Assembly (NCBI RefSeq): GCF_030586465.1
Contig: NZ_JAUQYP010000001.1
Coordinates: 847,400-911,399 of the forward strand
Direction: 5' to 3'
Length of the DNA: 64,000 nt
From: Actinotalea lenta
GTDB lineage: Bacteria; Actinomycetota; Actinomycetes; Actinomycetales; Cellulomonadaceae
Part shown: positions 52,244-60,070 of the stretch, piece by piece
How positions within the stretch are numbered: the first letter of the stretch is position 1
Layout: each line of letters opens with the position of its first letter
Program-made: the position numbers and the translations under genes
Notes under the pieces: generated by a model
Told to the model about the DNA's origin: nothing
Databases searched by the model: none
The model's input: the letters and a program-made list of their open reading frames with translations, nothing else

Positions 52244-52882
52244 ATGAACGTCACCGTCTTCGGCGCGACCGGAGCCATCGGCTCCCTGACCGTCACCGAG
52301 CTGCTCGAGCGCGGGCACACCGTCACCGCCTACGCCCGTAACCCCGCGAAGGTCCCGGCGCTGTGGCGGGACCTGGTCCGCCTGGTCGTCGGTGAGATGT
52401 CCGCCGCCGACGCGATCGACAGCGCCGTCGCCGGCGCTGACGTCGTGGTCAGCGCGCTCGGCCCGAGCATGGACCGCAGGGCCACCGGCGTGCCGCTGGT
52501 CGAGGGCACCGAGCACATCCTGGCCGCGATGCGCCGTCACGGCGTGACGCGCTACATCGGCCAGGCGACCCCAGCCGTGCTGGACCCCCAGGAGAAGCCG
52601 ACACCGGTGACCCGGCTCATCGGGTTCATGCCCCGCACCTTCATGCCGCGCGCCTACGAGGAGATCCGCGGTATGACCGGGCCGGTGATGCGCTCGGACC
52701 TGGACTGGACGATCGTGCGGTTCATCGCCCCCAAGGACACCCCCAAGGGCAACGTCCGCACCGGGTTCTTCGGCACCGACAAGCTCGGCTTCGCCGTCAG
52801 CCGCGCCGACATCGCCGCCTTCACCGCCGCCCAGGTCGACGACGCTACCTACGTGCGCCGCGCCCCCGCCATCAGCAACTGA
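52244..52882 (+). CDS. NmrA-like NAD(P)H-binding protein
   Basis: 212 residues. MNVTVFGATGAIGSLTVTELLERGHTVTAYARNP is a GxxGxxG Rossmann start of the atypical SDR/NmrA type; GADVVVSALGPSMDR and DWTIVRFIAPKDTPKG follow. No SDR YxxxK pair is evident, so it may sense or reduce small molecules. Placed after the homopolymer tract and 22 bp before another NmrA-like gene. Confidence 0.85.
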   Translation: MNVTVFGATGAIGSLTVTELLERGHTVTAYARNPAKVPALWRDLVRLVVGEMSAADAIDSAVAGADVVVSALGPSMDRRATGVPLVEGTEHILAAMRRHGVTRYIGQATPAVLDPQEKPTPVTRLIGFMPRTFMPRAYEEIRGMTGPVMRSDLDWTIVRFIAPKDTPKGNVRTGFFGTDKLGFAVSRADIAAFTAAQVDDATYVRRAPAISN

Positions 52883-52903
52883 CCTCGAGGAAGAACGACA
52901 GCC

Positions 52904-53758
52904 ATGACCATCGCCATCATCGGTGCCACCGGACAGCTCGGTGCCCTGACCATCGACGCCCTGCTCGCCCGCGACGTCGCACCCGCCGACATCCTCGCCC
53001 TCGGCCGCAACCCCGAGCGCCTGGCCGCCCTCGCCCAGCGCGGCGTCCGCACCGCGGCCCTGGACCTCGACGACATCGAGGGCACCGCAGCAACCCTGAG
53101 TGGTGCCGAGAAGCTGCTGCTCATCTCCGTCGGTGCGCCCGGGCAGGCCCTGGCCCCGCGCGGCAACGCCATCGAGGCCGCGCGTCGCGCCGGCGTCGGG
53201 CACCTGGTCTACACGTCGGCCCTGCAGGCGCCCACGACCATCCTCGGCCTGGCGGCGGAGCACAAGGCCACCGAGGAGCTCGTGACCGCCTCAGGCCTGC
53301 CCGCGACGTTCCTGCGCAACGGCTGGTACACCGACAACCACCAGCAGGACTTCGCCACCGCCCGCGAGCACGGCGTCGTCGCCAACAGCGTCGGTGACGG
53401 GCGCCTGGCCACCGCCCCGCGCAAGGACTACGCCGAGGCGGCGGCGGTCGTCCTGACGGCCTCCGGGCACGAGGGCGCCGCCTACGAGCTGTCCGGGGAC
53501 ACCGCCTGGAGCTACGGAGAGTTCGCCGCCACCGCGGAGGACGTGCTCGGCACCCCTGTGCGCTACCAGCCCCTCACCTCCCAGCAGGAGCACGCCCAGC
53601 TCATCGGGTTCGGGCTGGACGAGGCCACCGCCGGGTTCCTCGTGGCCCTGAACGCCAACATGCGCGACGGCGCCCTCGCCCCCACAACCGGTGACCTCGC
53701 CCGCCTCATCGGCCACCCCACCGAGCCGCTCGCCACGACCCTGCGCCGCTGGGCCTGA
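52904..53758 (+). CDS. Atypical SDR, QOR2/NmrA-like quinone oxidoreductase
   Basis: 284 residues. MTIAIIGATGQLGALTIDALLARDV opens the Rossmann fold; SAEHKATEELV-type segment LAAEHKATEELVTASGLPATFLRNGWYTDNH is the hallmark of QOR2/YtfG-like proteins (NAD(P)H:quinone oxidoreductase 2 group); GAAYELSGDTAWSYGEFA follows. Its combination with the MDR quinone oxidoreductase, LLM and DoxX suggests a quinone or electrophile detoxification set. Confidence 0.87.
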   Translation: MTIAIIGATGQLGALTIDALLARDVAPADILALGRNPERLAALAQRGVRTAALDLDDIEGTAATLSGAEKLLLISVGAPGQALAPRGNAIEAARRAGVGHLVYTSALQAPTTILGLAAEHKATEELVTASGLPATFLRNGWYTDNHQQDFATAREHGVVANSVGDGRLATAPRKDYAEAAAVVLTASGHEGAAYELSGDTAWSYGEFAATAEDVLGTPVRYQPLTSQQEHAQLIGFGLDEATAGFLVALNANMRDGALAPTTGDLARLIGHPTEPLATTLRRWA

Positions 53759-53789
53759 ACCCGCGCGTCTCACGGCCGAGGAGAACTGC

Positions 53790-54461
53790 ATGATGCACGA
53801 CGACCAAGCCCAGACCATCGGTGTCCTCGGGGCCGGCAAGGCAGGCAGCGCGATCGCTCGCCTGGCGCTGCGCGCCGGGCTGGATGTCCTGATGGCCTCC
53901 TCGAGGCCGACGGCTGACCTCACCGAGCGCCTACTCTGCGTCGCGCCGGGCGCCCGGGCGACGAGCACCGAGCAGCTCCTCGCAGAGGCGGAACTCGCGA
54001 TCTTGGCCGTTCCCCTGCGCCGGTTTCGCGAGCTGCCCCTAGCGCTGCTCGCGGACCACGTCGTCGTCGACCTGATGAACGACTGGCCGTCCCACGATGG
54101 CATGCTGCCTGACTTCGCCGGCGCCGACCGGCCCTCGTCGGTGATCGTGCAGGACGCGCTCCCGACCACCGCGCGTCTGGTCAAGACCCTCAACCACCTC
54201 GGCTACCACCAGATCGAAGAGCTCGCCCGACCCGCCGGCTCGACCGACAGAGCCGCTCTCGCCGTCGCCGGCGACGACCCCAACGCTGTCGCGACCGTCG
54301 CCCGCCTCATCGACCGCCTCGGGTTCGACGCCGTCCGTGCCGGCACCCTGCACGACAGCGCCACTATGCAGCCCGGATCCGTCATCTTCGGGATGCACCT
54401 CGGCGCCGACTCGATGCGGCGCGCTCTGGTCGCGGCGACTGGCGACACCCGCGCTGCGTGA
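53790..54461 (+). CDS. F420 reductase-like NAD(P)-binding protein (element copy)
   Basis: 223 residues. MMHDDQAQTIGVLGAGKAGSAIARLALRAGLDVLMASS is a GxGxxG start; AILAVPLRRFRELPLALLADHVVVDLMNDWPSHDG, VKTLNHLGYHQIEE and DRAALAVAGDD align with the layout of the host protein at 29131-29826 (FNO/ProC-like), but the sequences have clearly diverged. Last gene of the redox block; a hairpin follows 7 bp after its stop. Confidence 0.82.
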   Translation: MMHDDQAQTIGVLGAGKAGSAIARLALRAGLDVLMASSRPTADLTERLLCVAPGARATSTEQLLAEAELAILAVPLRRFRELPLALLADHVVVDLMNDWPSHDGMLPDFAGADRPSSVIVQDALPTTARLVKTLNHLGYHQIEELARPAGSTDRAALAVAGDDPNAVATVARLIDRLGFDAVRAGTLHDSATMQPGSVIFGMHLGADSMRRALVAATGDTRAA

Positions 54462-54800
54462 CCCCTACGAGTCAGTCGGCACCCACGACGGCTGACTCCT
54501 CTTGCACGTCGTGCCGATGACGGCCGCGGTGGTCCCCGTCGTCGGCACGCCCGTTGTGGTGCGTGACACCACCGGCGGCGCGGCAGGCCCGCCCGATAGC
54601 GCCTCAACTGCGCCGCACGAGCCCGCACGGCACCACAGCCGGCACGTCCCATCCGTGCGGTTGCGCTCGGGCTCGCCTACCTGCCTGTAGACGCCGGCGT
54701 ACGACCACCAAGCATCTTCTTTCCTCCTTCCGCACACCTGCGGGTAAGGGGCAGGTGGCTTCGTGCCTCTCGGGGTCCGCCGAGGAGGTGGTGCGAGGTG
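54462..54800. other. Non-coding region before the relaxase gene, possible oriT
   Basis: No credible gene. GAGTCAG (54469-54475) and CTGACTC (54492-54498) form a 7-bp hairpin directly after the preceding gene, either a terminator or part of a transfer origin. The region then shows short repeats (GTCGTGCCGATGAC) and ends with a purine-rich RBS. MobF elements usually have oriT just upstream of the relaxase, but no known nic motif was recognised. Confidence 0.4.
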
Positions 54801-57710
54801 ATGTCGATGCACAAGCTGACGGCTGGCGACGGGTACGCGTACCTGACCCGGCACGTGGCCGCGGGCGACGCAGGCCTCCGCGCGGGCGACTCGCTGACCG
54901 CCTACTACGAGCAGACCGGCGATCCGGCGGGGCGCTGGTACGGCGGCGGGCTCGCGGGGCTCGGTGGCGACGGGGGCAAACGGCTCCGCCCGGGTGATGC
55001 CGTCACCGAGCAGGCGATGACGGCTGTCTTCCGCGACGGAGTCGACCCGCTCACCGATGACGCGCTCGGCCGCCCCTATGGCCGGTTCGATGACGGGAAG
55101 CGGCACGCCGTCGTCGGCTACGACCTGACCTTCACCGCCCCGAAGTCCGCCTCCGTCCTGTGGGCGCTGGCCGATGACGCGACCAGGGCCACCGTCTATG
55201 GCGCGCACCGCGCGGCGCTCGCGTCGTCGTTGGAGTTCGTCGAGCAGCGCGTCATCCGCACCCGCGTGGGTGAGGCCGGCTGCCGGCAGGTTCGAACGCG
55301 CGGGATGGTGGCGGCAGCCTTCGACCACTGGGACACCCGGGCCGGCGACCCCAACCTGCACACCCATGTCGTCATCGCGAACAAGGTCCAGGGTCCCGAC
55401 GGCGCCTGGCGCAGCGTCGACGGGCGCACGGTGCATGCCGCGGTCGTCACGGTCTCCGAGCTCTACGACGTCTTCCTGGCCGACGAGCTCGCCCGACGGC
55501 TCCCGGTCGACTGGTCGATGCGGGACCGCGGACCCCGGCGCAACCCTGCGTTCGAGCTGAGCGGCATCGGCGACGACGTCCTCGCTCACTTCTCCGCCCG
55601 GGCCGAGCAGATCCACTGCGCAGAGCAGCAGTGGCTCGCCGAGTTCGAGGCCGCTCACGGCCGCGCGCCGACGCGCGTCGAGACCACCAAGGCTCGGCAG
55701 CACCTCACCCGAGCGACTCGCCCGCCGAAGGTCGTGCGTCGCCTCGCCGACCTCCTGGCCGACTGGGGCAACCGCGCGCGCGCCCTGACCGGCGTCGAGC
55801 CGCGCGACCTCGCCTCCCGCGCGCTGACCGGCACGTACGGACGGCCGTTGCGGGCGCATGACGTCGGACCCGAGGTCCGGGCCGCGATGGTCGCCGGTGT
55901 CATCGATGTGGTTTCCACACGGCGCTCGGTCTGGACCACCTGGAACCTCGGCGCCGAAGCCGTGCGCGCCTCGAAGCTCCTCCGGATGGCCTCACCCACC
56001 GAGCGACGACACCTCCTGAACACCATCACGGCCGGCGCCGCGGCCGCCTGCGTCCACCTCGACGACAACCGGGACCCTGCCACCCGCCGGGCTGGAGAGT
56101 CCCTGTTCACGACCACCGAGCTCCTCGGCGCCGAACGCGTACTCCTTGACGCGTCCGAGGCCGGCGGCTTCCCGCACCGCCCACCTGAGGCGCTCGGCCA
56201 CCCGACGATGCGCACCGAGCACCTCCTGGGCGCGCTCGCCGCAGACCAGCGAGCTGCTGCCGAAGCCGTCATCACTTCCGGGCACCTCCTCGACGTGCTT
56301 GTCGGTCCGGCTGGCTCCGGCAAGACGACGACGCTCGCCGCCCTCACCTCGTTCTGGCGTCAGAGCGTCGGACCGGTCGTCGGGCTGGCCCCGTCCGCCT
56401 CGGCCGCGCACACCCTGTCCGCCTCCCTCGGCGTCACCTGCGAGACGACCGCGAAATGGCTTCACGAGTCCACCGGCGACGGTGCCGCCGCACGCGCCGG
56501 TCGCTACGCGGAGACCCTCGAGCGGAGAGACACCGCCGGGGTGATCGAGGCGCGCGAACTCCACCAGGAGCACTGGCGGATCCGCATCGAGCAGGACACC
56601 TGGCGGTTCAGCCCCGGCCAGCTCGTCATCGTCGACGAAGCCTCACTCGCAGACACCCGCACCCTCGCGACGATCGTCGAGCAGGCACGCGCTGCCACGG
56701 CGAAGGTGCTGCTCGTCGGCGACCACCTCCAGCGCGGCTCCGTCGACGCCGGCGGGGCGTTCGCCATGCTCGCCCGCCGCGGACCCACCGCCGAGCTCAC
56801 CAGCCTGTGGCGTTTCGCTCACCCGTGGGAGGCCCGCGCGAGCCTCGAGCTGCGCCGCGCCCACCGCGAAGCCCTCGACGCTTACGAGAACCACGGTGCG
56901 TTCAGCGCCGGCAGCCACGACGACGTGCTCGATGCCGCCCTGGCCGCTGCCAGCACCGCCCAGGGGCACGGCCGGGTCGCCATCGTCCAAGCCGTCGACA
57001 ATCGCACCGTGCGCGACCTCAACGCCCGCGCCCGCTCCGACGGCATCCTGTCCGGCACGGTCGCCCGCGACGGCGTCGCGCTCCATGACGGTCTGACCGC
57101 CGGTGTCGGCGACCGCGTCGTCACCCGTCGCAACCACCGGCGCCTGCGGACCTCTGACGGCTACGTCCGCAACGGCGCACTGTGGGACGTCACCGAGGTC
57201 ATGCGCGACGGCGCCCTGCGCGTCCGCCCCGTCCAGCGCGACGGCCGCTCGGACGTCAGCTCGCCAGAAGTTCGTCTACCGGCGTCCTACGTGACCGAGC
57301 AGGTCGAGCTCGGCTATGCCACCACCGTCGCCCGCACCCAAGGCATGACCGTCGATGAGACGCACACCATCGCCGCGCCCGGGATGGGCCGCGAAGACCT
57401 GTACGTCGCGATGAGCCGCGGCCGACACGCGAACCGCACGTACGTCGTCGTCGAGGAAGCCGACCCGGACTGCCTGCCGGGCCAGGCGCCTGCGTCGAGC
57501 CGCGAGGTGCTCGAGCAGATCCTGGCGACCAGCCACGCCGAGCCGACCGCGACCGAGACGTGGGAGACCTACCACCCGCACGAACACGCGCCGCTCTTGC
57601 CACCAGTCCATCCACATCAGCCCTGGGGCGCGCCCTCTCCACAGCCGGCGCCGAACCGCTTGACCACTACCCCGCCGCCAGTACCCGATGGTCGGGTGCT
57701 GGGCCTCTGA
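54801..57710 (+). CDS. MobF (TrwC/TraA-type) relaxase-helicase
   Basis: 969 residues. MSMHKLTAGDGYAYLTR is the relaxase start with the candidate catalytic Tyr (12/14). The three-His metal site is DHWDTRAGDPNLHTHVV (H176, H187, H189). A helicase part follows: Walker A near residue 500 (VGPAGSGKTTT), Walker B VIVDEASLAD, and a C-terminal UvrD_C-like YVAMSRGRHANRTYVV. This is the MobF family that nicks oriT and unwinds DNA during conjugation. GTG 54798 is an alternative start. At 969 residues it is shorter than many TraA proteins. No coupling protein or T4SS lies nearby, so it likely depends on a helper element. Confidence 0.92.
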   Translation: MSMHKLTAGDGYAYLTRHVAAGDAGLRAGDSLTAYYEQTGDPAGRWYGGGLAGLGGDGGKRLRPGDAVTEQAMTAVFRDGVDPLTDDALGRPYGRFDDGKRHAVVGYDLTFTAPKSASVLWALADDATRATVYGAHRAALASSLEFVEQRVIRTRVGEAGCRQVRTRGMVAAAFDHWDTRAGDPNLHTHVVIANKVQGPDGAWRSVDGRTVHAAVVTVSELYDVFLADELARRLPVDWSMRDRGPRRNPAFELSGIGDDVLAHFSARAEQIHCAEQQWLAEFEAAHGRAPTRVETTKARQHLTRATRPPKVVRRLADLLADWGNRARALTGVEPRDLASRALTGTYGRPLRAHDVGPEVRAAMVAGVIDVVSTRRSVWTTWNLGAEAVRASKLLRMASPTERRHLLNTITAGAAAACVHLDDNRDPATRRAGESLFTTTELLGAERVLLDASEAGGFPHRPPEALGHPTMRTEHLLGALAADQRAAAEAVITSGHLLDVLVGPAGSGKTTTLAALTSFWRQSVGPVVGLAPSASAAHTLSASLGVTCETTAKWLHESTGDGAAARAGRYAETLERRDTAGVIEARELHQEHWRIRIEQDTWRFSPGQLVIVDEASLADTRTLATIVEQARAATAKVLLVGDHLQRGSVDAGGAFAMLARRGPTAELTSLWRFAHPWEARASLELRRAHREALDAYENHGAFSAGSHDDVLDAALAAASTAQGHGRVAIVQAVDNRTVRDLNARARSDGILSGTVARDGVALHDGLTAGVGDRVVTRRNHRRLRTSDGYVRNGALWDVTEVMRDGALRVRPVQRDGRSDVSSPEVRLPASYVTEQVELGYATTVARTQGMTVDETHTIAAPGMGREDLYVAMSRGRHANRTYVVVEEADPDCLPGQAPASSREVLEQILATSHAEPTATETWETYHPHEHAPLLPPVHPHQPWGAPSPQPAPNRLTTTPPPVPDGRVLGL

Positions 57711-57747
57711 TCGGCATCACCCAACCCAACCCAAGAGGAGAACAGCC

Positions 57748-57963
57748 ATGAGTGACATCGAGATCATCGAGACCCCGCGCGTCATGCTCAGCGTCACCGA
57801 CGCCGCCGCGTGCCTGTCGATCGGCCGCACCACGATGTACGAGCTGATCCACAGCGGCGCGATCGAGACCGTGCACATCGGCCGGCTCCGGCGCGTGCCC
57901 GCCGACGCGCTCACCCAGTTCGTCGAGCGGTGCCGCCGCGAACAGCACCCCAAGGTGCCGTGA
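57748..57963 (+). CDS. Excisionase-like helix-turn-helix protein
   Basis: 71 residues, RBS AAGAGGAG. MLSVTDAAACLSIGRTTMYELIHSGAIETVHIGRLRRVPADALTQFVE is the MerR-like winged-helix excisionase (Xis/HTH_17) fold. Placed 5 bp before the integrase gene, so probably the recombination directionality factor for the element. Confidence 0.88.
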   Translation: MSDIEIIETPRVMLSVTDAAACLSIGRTTMYELIHSGAIETVHIGRLRRVPADALTQFVERCRREQHPKVP

Positions 57964-57967
57964 CCTG

Positions 57968-59191
57968 ATGGGCACTCGGGCCGGCAACCAGCGCTCGTCG
58001 ATCTTCCAGGGCAACGACGGGCGCTGGTACGGCTTCGTGACGATGGGCATCCAGCCCGACGGCTCGGTCGACCGCCGCAAGCGTTCGGGCGCATCACGGG
58101 CCGACGTGGTCCGCAAGGTCCGCGCGCTCGAACGCGAGCGGTCCGACCAGTCCGCCCTCCCAGCGGGCCCGTCACCGCGGCTGGAGACCTGGCTGACCGA
58201 GTGGCTGTCGGCCACAGCGCTGCGCGTCCGGCCGAGCACCCTCTCGGGCTACACCGTCGACGTCCACCGCCACATCAACCCCGCCATCGGCAAGCACCGC
58301 CTCGATGCGCTCCAGCCCGAGCACATCGAGCACCTCTACACCGCGCTGCTCGCCAACGGCCTGAACGCCGGCACCGTCCACCACGTACGCCGGACGCTGA
58401 ACAAGGCACTGAACGACGCGTTCCGACGACGGCGCCTCCCGGGCAACCCCGTCGCGCTCGCCCACACGCCGCGATACAACCCGCCCGAGATCGAACCGCT
58501 CACGGTCGACGAGGCCCGCCGCATCCTCGCCGCTGCCGAGAACGAGCCCAACGGGGTGGCGTTCATGCTCGCCATCTCGCTCGGGCTGCGGCGCGGCGAG
58601 GTGCTGGGTCTGTCATGGGCCGACGTCGACCTCGACGCTGGCCGGCTGCAGGTGCGCCGTCAGCTTGAGCGACGGAACTGGCGGCACGGGTGCGCTGATC
58701 TAGACCGCTGCCACGAGCGGCCATCACGCTGCCCGCACCGCAAGGAGGGCGGGCTGGTCCTTACCGAGCTGAAGACGAAGCAGTCGCGCCGCACGCTGCC
58801 ATTGCCAGAGCCGTTGCTGATCGCCCTGCGGCAGCACAGGCGTCGGCAGCGCGAGGCTCGCATCCACGCGGGGACGCTGTGGCGAGACTCCGGGCTCGTC
58901 TTCACGAACCTCGTAGGGCGACCGGTCGCCCCGCACGACCACTCGCTGCACTGGACGGCGTTCCTCGAACGGCTCGGGATCCGGCCGGCGCGGCTGCACG
59001 ACGCCCGGCACACGGCCGCGACGCTGCTCCTGGTCCAGGGCGTCGACCAGCGCGTCGTCATGAGCATGTTCGGCTGGACGTCGCCGGCGATGACGACCCG
59101 CTACCAACACGTCGTGCCGGAGCTCGTGGAGGAGGCCAACCGTCGAATGGGGGTGCTCCTCTGGGGAGCGAGCGACCACGGGACCGGTTAA
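57968..59191 (+). CDS. Tyrosine-type site-specific integrase
   Basis: 407 residues. N-terminal arm-binding domain in residues 1-70 (SSIFQGNDGRWYGFVTMG), core-binding SAM-like domain (70-165), catalytic domain with R208 (GLRRGEVLGL), K271 (TELKTKQSRR), H344-x-x-R347 (HDARHTAAT), W370 and nucleophile Tyr379 (TTRYQHV). A Cys/His insertion (CADLDRCHERPSRCPHRK, residues 242-258) is typical of actinobacterial integrases. It acts on the duplicated tRNA-Ser core and, presumably, the tandem AACTGCTACC arm sites at both ends. Confidence 0.95.
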   Translation: MGTRAGNQRSSIFQGNDGRWYGFVTMGIQPDGSVDRRKRSGASRADVVRKVRALERERSDQSALPAGPSPRLETWLTEWLSATALRVRPSTLSGYTVDVHRHINPAIGKHRLDALQPEHIEHLYTALLANGLNAGTVHHVRRTLNKALNDAFRRRRLPGNPVALAHTPRYNPPEIEPLTVDEARRILAAAENEPNGVAFMLAISLGLRRGEVLGLSWADVDLDAGRLQVRRQLERRNWRHGCADLDRCHERPSRCPHRKEGGLVLTELKTKQSRRTLPLPEPLLIALRQHRRRQREARIHAGTLWRDSGLVFTNLVGRPVAPHDHSLHWTAFLERLGIRPARLHDARHTAATLLLVQGVDQRVVMSMFGWTSPAMTTRYQHVVPELVEEANRRMGVLLWGASDHGTG

Positions 59192-59287
59192 AGGAATTTG
59201 GCAGCCGTACCAGGTGCTCGCCACCCGGATCTGCAGAGGATGCCCGTCGCAGTGCCAATGACGCCCCACGTCGGGGACCGGTGAGTT

Positions 59288-59698
59288 TCAGGTGTCCTGC
59301 GACGGTCTCGTGAGTACGTGGCAGATGTCGTCGTCTGCGCAGTCGGCGGGGTCGAGCAGGTGGCTGTCCTCGAGGAGTGCTTCCAGCTCGCCTTGCATCG
59401 CCGCAAGGTGCCGGATCCGCGCCCGTACGTCGGTGAGCTTGGCGTCGATGAGCGCGACGACGTGCGCGCAGGGCACGGTCCCGTCATCACGGAGGTCGAT
59501 GATGCTGCGGATCTCGGACAAGGTGAGACCGGCGGCCTGCGCCACGGTGATGAAGCGCAACCGGGTGAGCATGGACTCGTCGTAGACGCGGTAGCCGTTG
59601 GCGCCCCGATCGGCCACGGGCAGCAGGCCCTTGCGCTCATAGAACCGGATGGCCTGGCTGGTCATCCCGGCAACGTCGGCAAGCTCACCGATCAGCAT
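59288..59698 (-). CDS. MerR-family metal-responsive regulator
   Basis: 136 residues. IGELADVAGMTSQAIRFYERKGLLPVADRGANGYRVYDES is the MerR HTH; a dimerisation helix follows. Cys at 77 (GTVPCAH), 120 and 126 (PADCADDDICHVL) match the three-Cys Hg(II)-binding pattern of MerR in number and order. It lies divergent from the thioredoxin-like gene with a long-spacer promoter between them, so it activates that operon on metal binding. Hg(II) is plausible; other metals are not excluded. Confidence 0.9.
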   Translation of the reverse strand: MLIGELADVAGMTSQAIRFYERKGLLPVADRGANGYRVYDESMLTRLRFITVAQAAGLTLSEIRSIIDLRDDGTVPCAHVVALIDAKLTDVRARIRHLAAMQGELEALLEDSHLLDPADCADDDICHVLTRPSQDT

Positions 59699-59716
59699 CT
59701 CGTCCGTCCTTCACCC

Positions 59717-59748
59717 TTGACCTTCTACCACGGTACAAGGTCTAGCGT
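59717..59748 (+). promoter_or_regulatory. MerR-type promoter and operator
   Basis: TTGACC (59717-59722) and TAGCGT (59743-59748) are separated by 20 bp, the long spacer expected for MerR-activated promoters. Inside is a dyad ACCTT-n-TACC-AC-GGTA-n-AAGGT (59720-59741). The ATG of the next gene is 7 bp past the -10, suggesting a leaderless transcript. Confidence 0.85.
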
Positions 59749-59755
59749 CGCAGGC

Positions 59756-60070
59756 ATGGAGATCTCGCTGCTGTACTTCGATGGCTGCCCGAACTGGAAG
59801 GTCGCCGACCAGCGGCTCGCCTCGATCGCCTCCGAGCGCCCCGACGTCGTGGTGACGCGTCACCGCGTGGAGACCATGGAGGAGTCCGAGCGGCTGGGGT
59901 TCCACGGCTCGCCGAGCATCGTGGTGGACGGCGTCGACGTCTTCGCCGAGCCGGGCGCCGGCGTGGGGTTGTCGTGCCGGGTCTATCGCACGCCCGACGG
60001 CTTGGCCGGGGCGCCCACGATGGACCAGCTCAGGACGGCCCTTGGCGTGAAAGACGTGGCGGCGAGATGA
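59756..60070 (+). CDS. Thioredoxin-like protein of the YFDGCPNW type
   Basis: 104 residues. MEISLLYFDGCPNW has a single Cys at 11/12 where thioredoxins have CxxC; GSPSIVVDGVDVFAEP resembles the cis-Pro strand of a thioredoxin fold, and a second Cys lies in GLSCRVYRT. Such proteins are found in actinobacterial mercury and metalloid operons and are sometimes annotated DF-family (seleno)proteins. First gene under the MerR-type promoter; its stop overlaps the reductase start (ATGA). It likely passes metal or thiols to the reductase. Confidence 0.82.
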   Translation: MEISLLYFDGCPNWKVADQRLASIASERPDVVVTRHRVETMEESERLGFHGSPSIVVDGVDVFAEPGAGVGLSCRVYRTPDGLAGAPTMDQLRTALGVKDVAAR

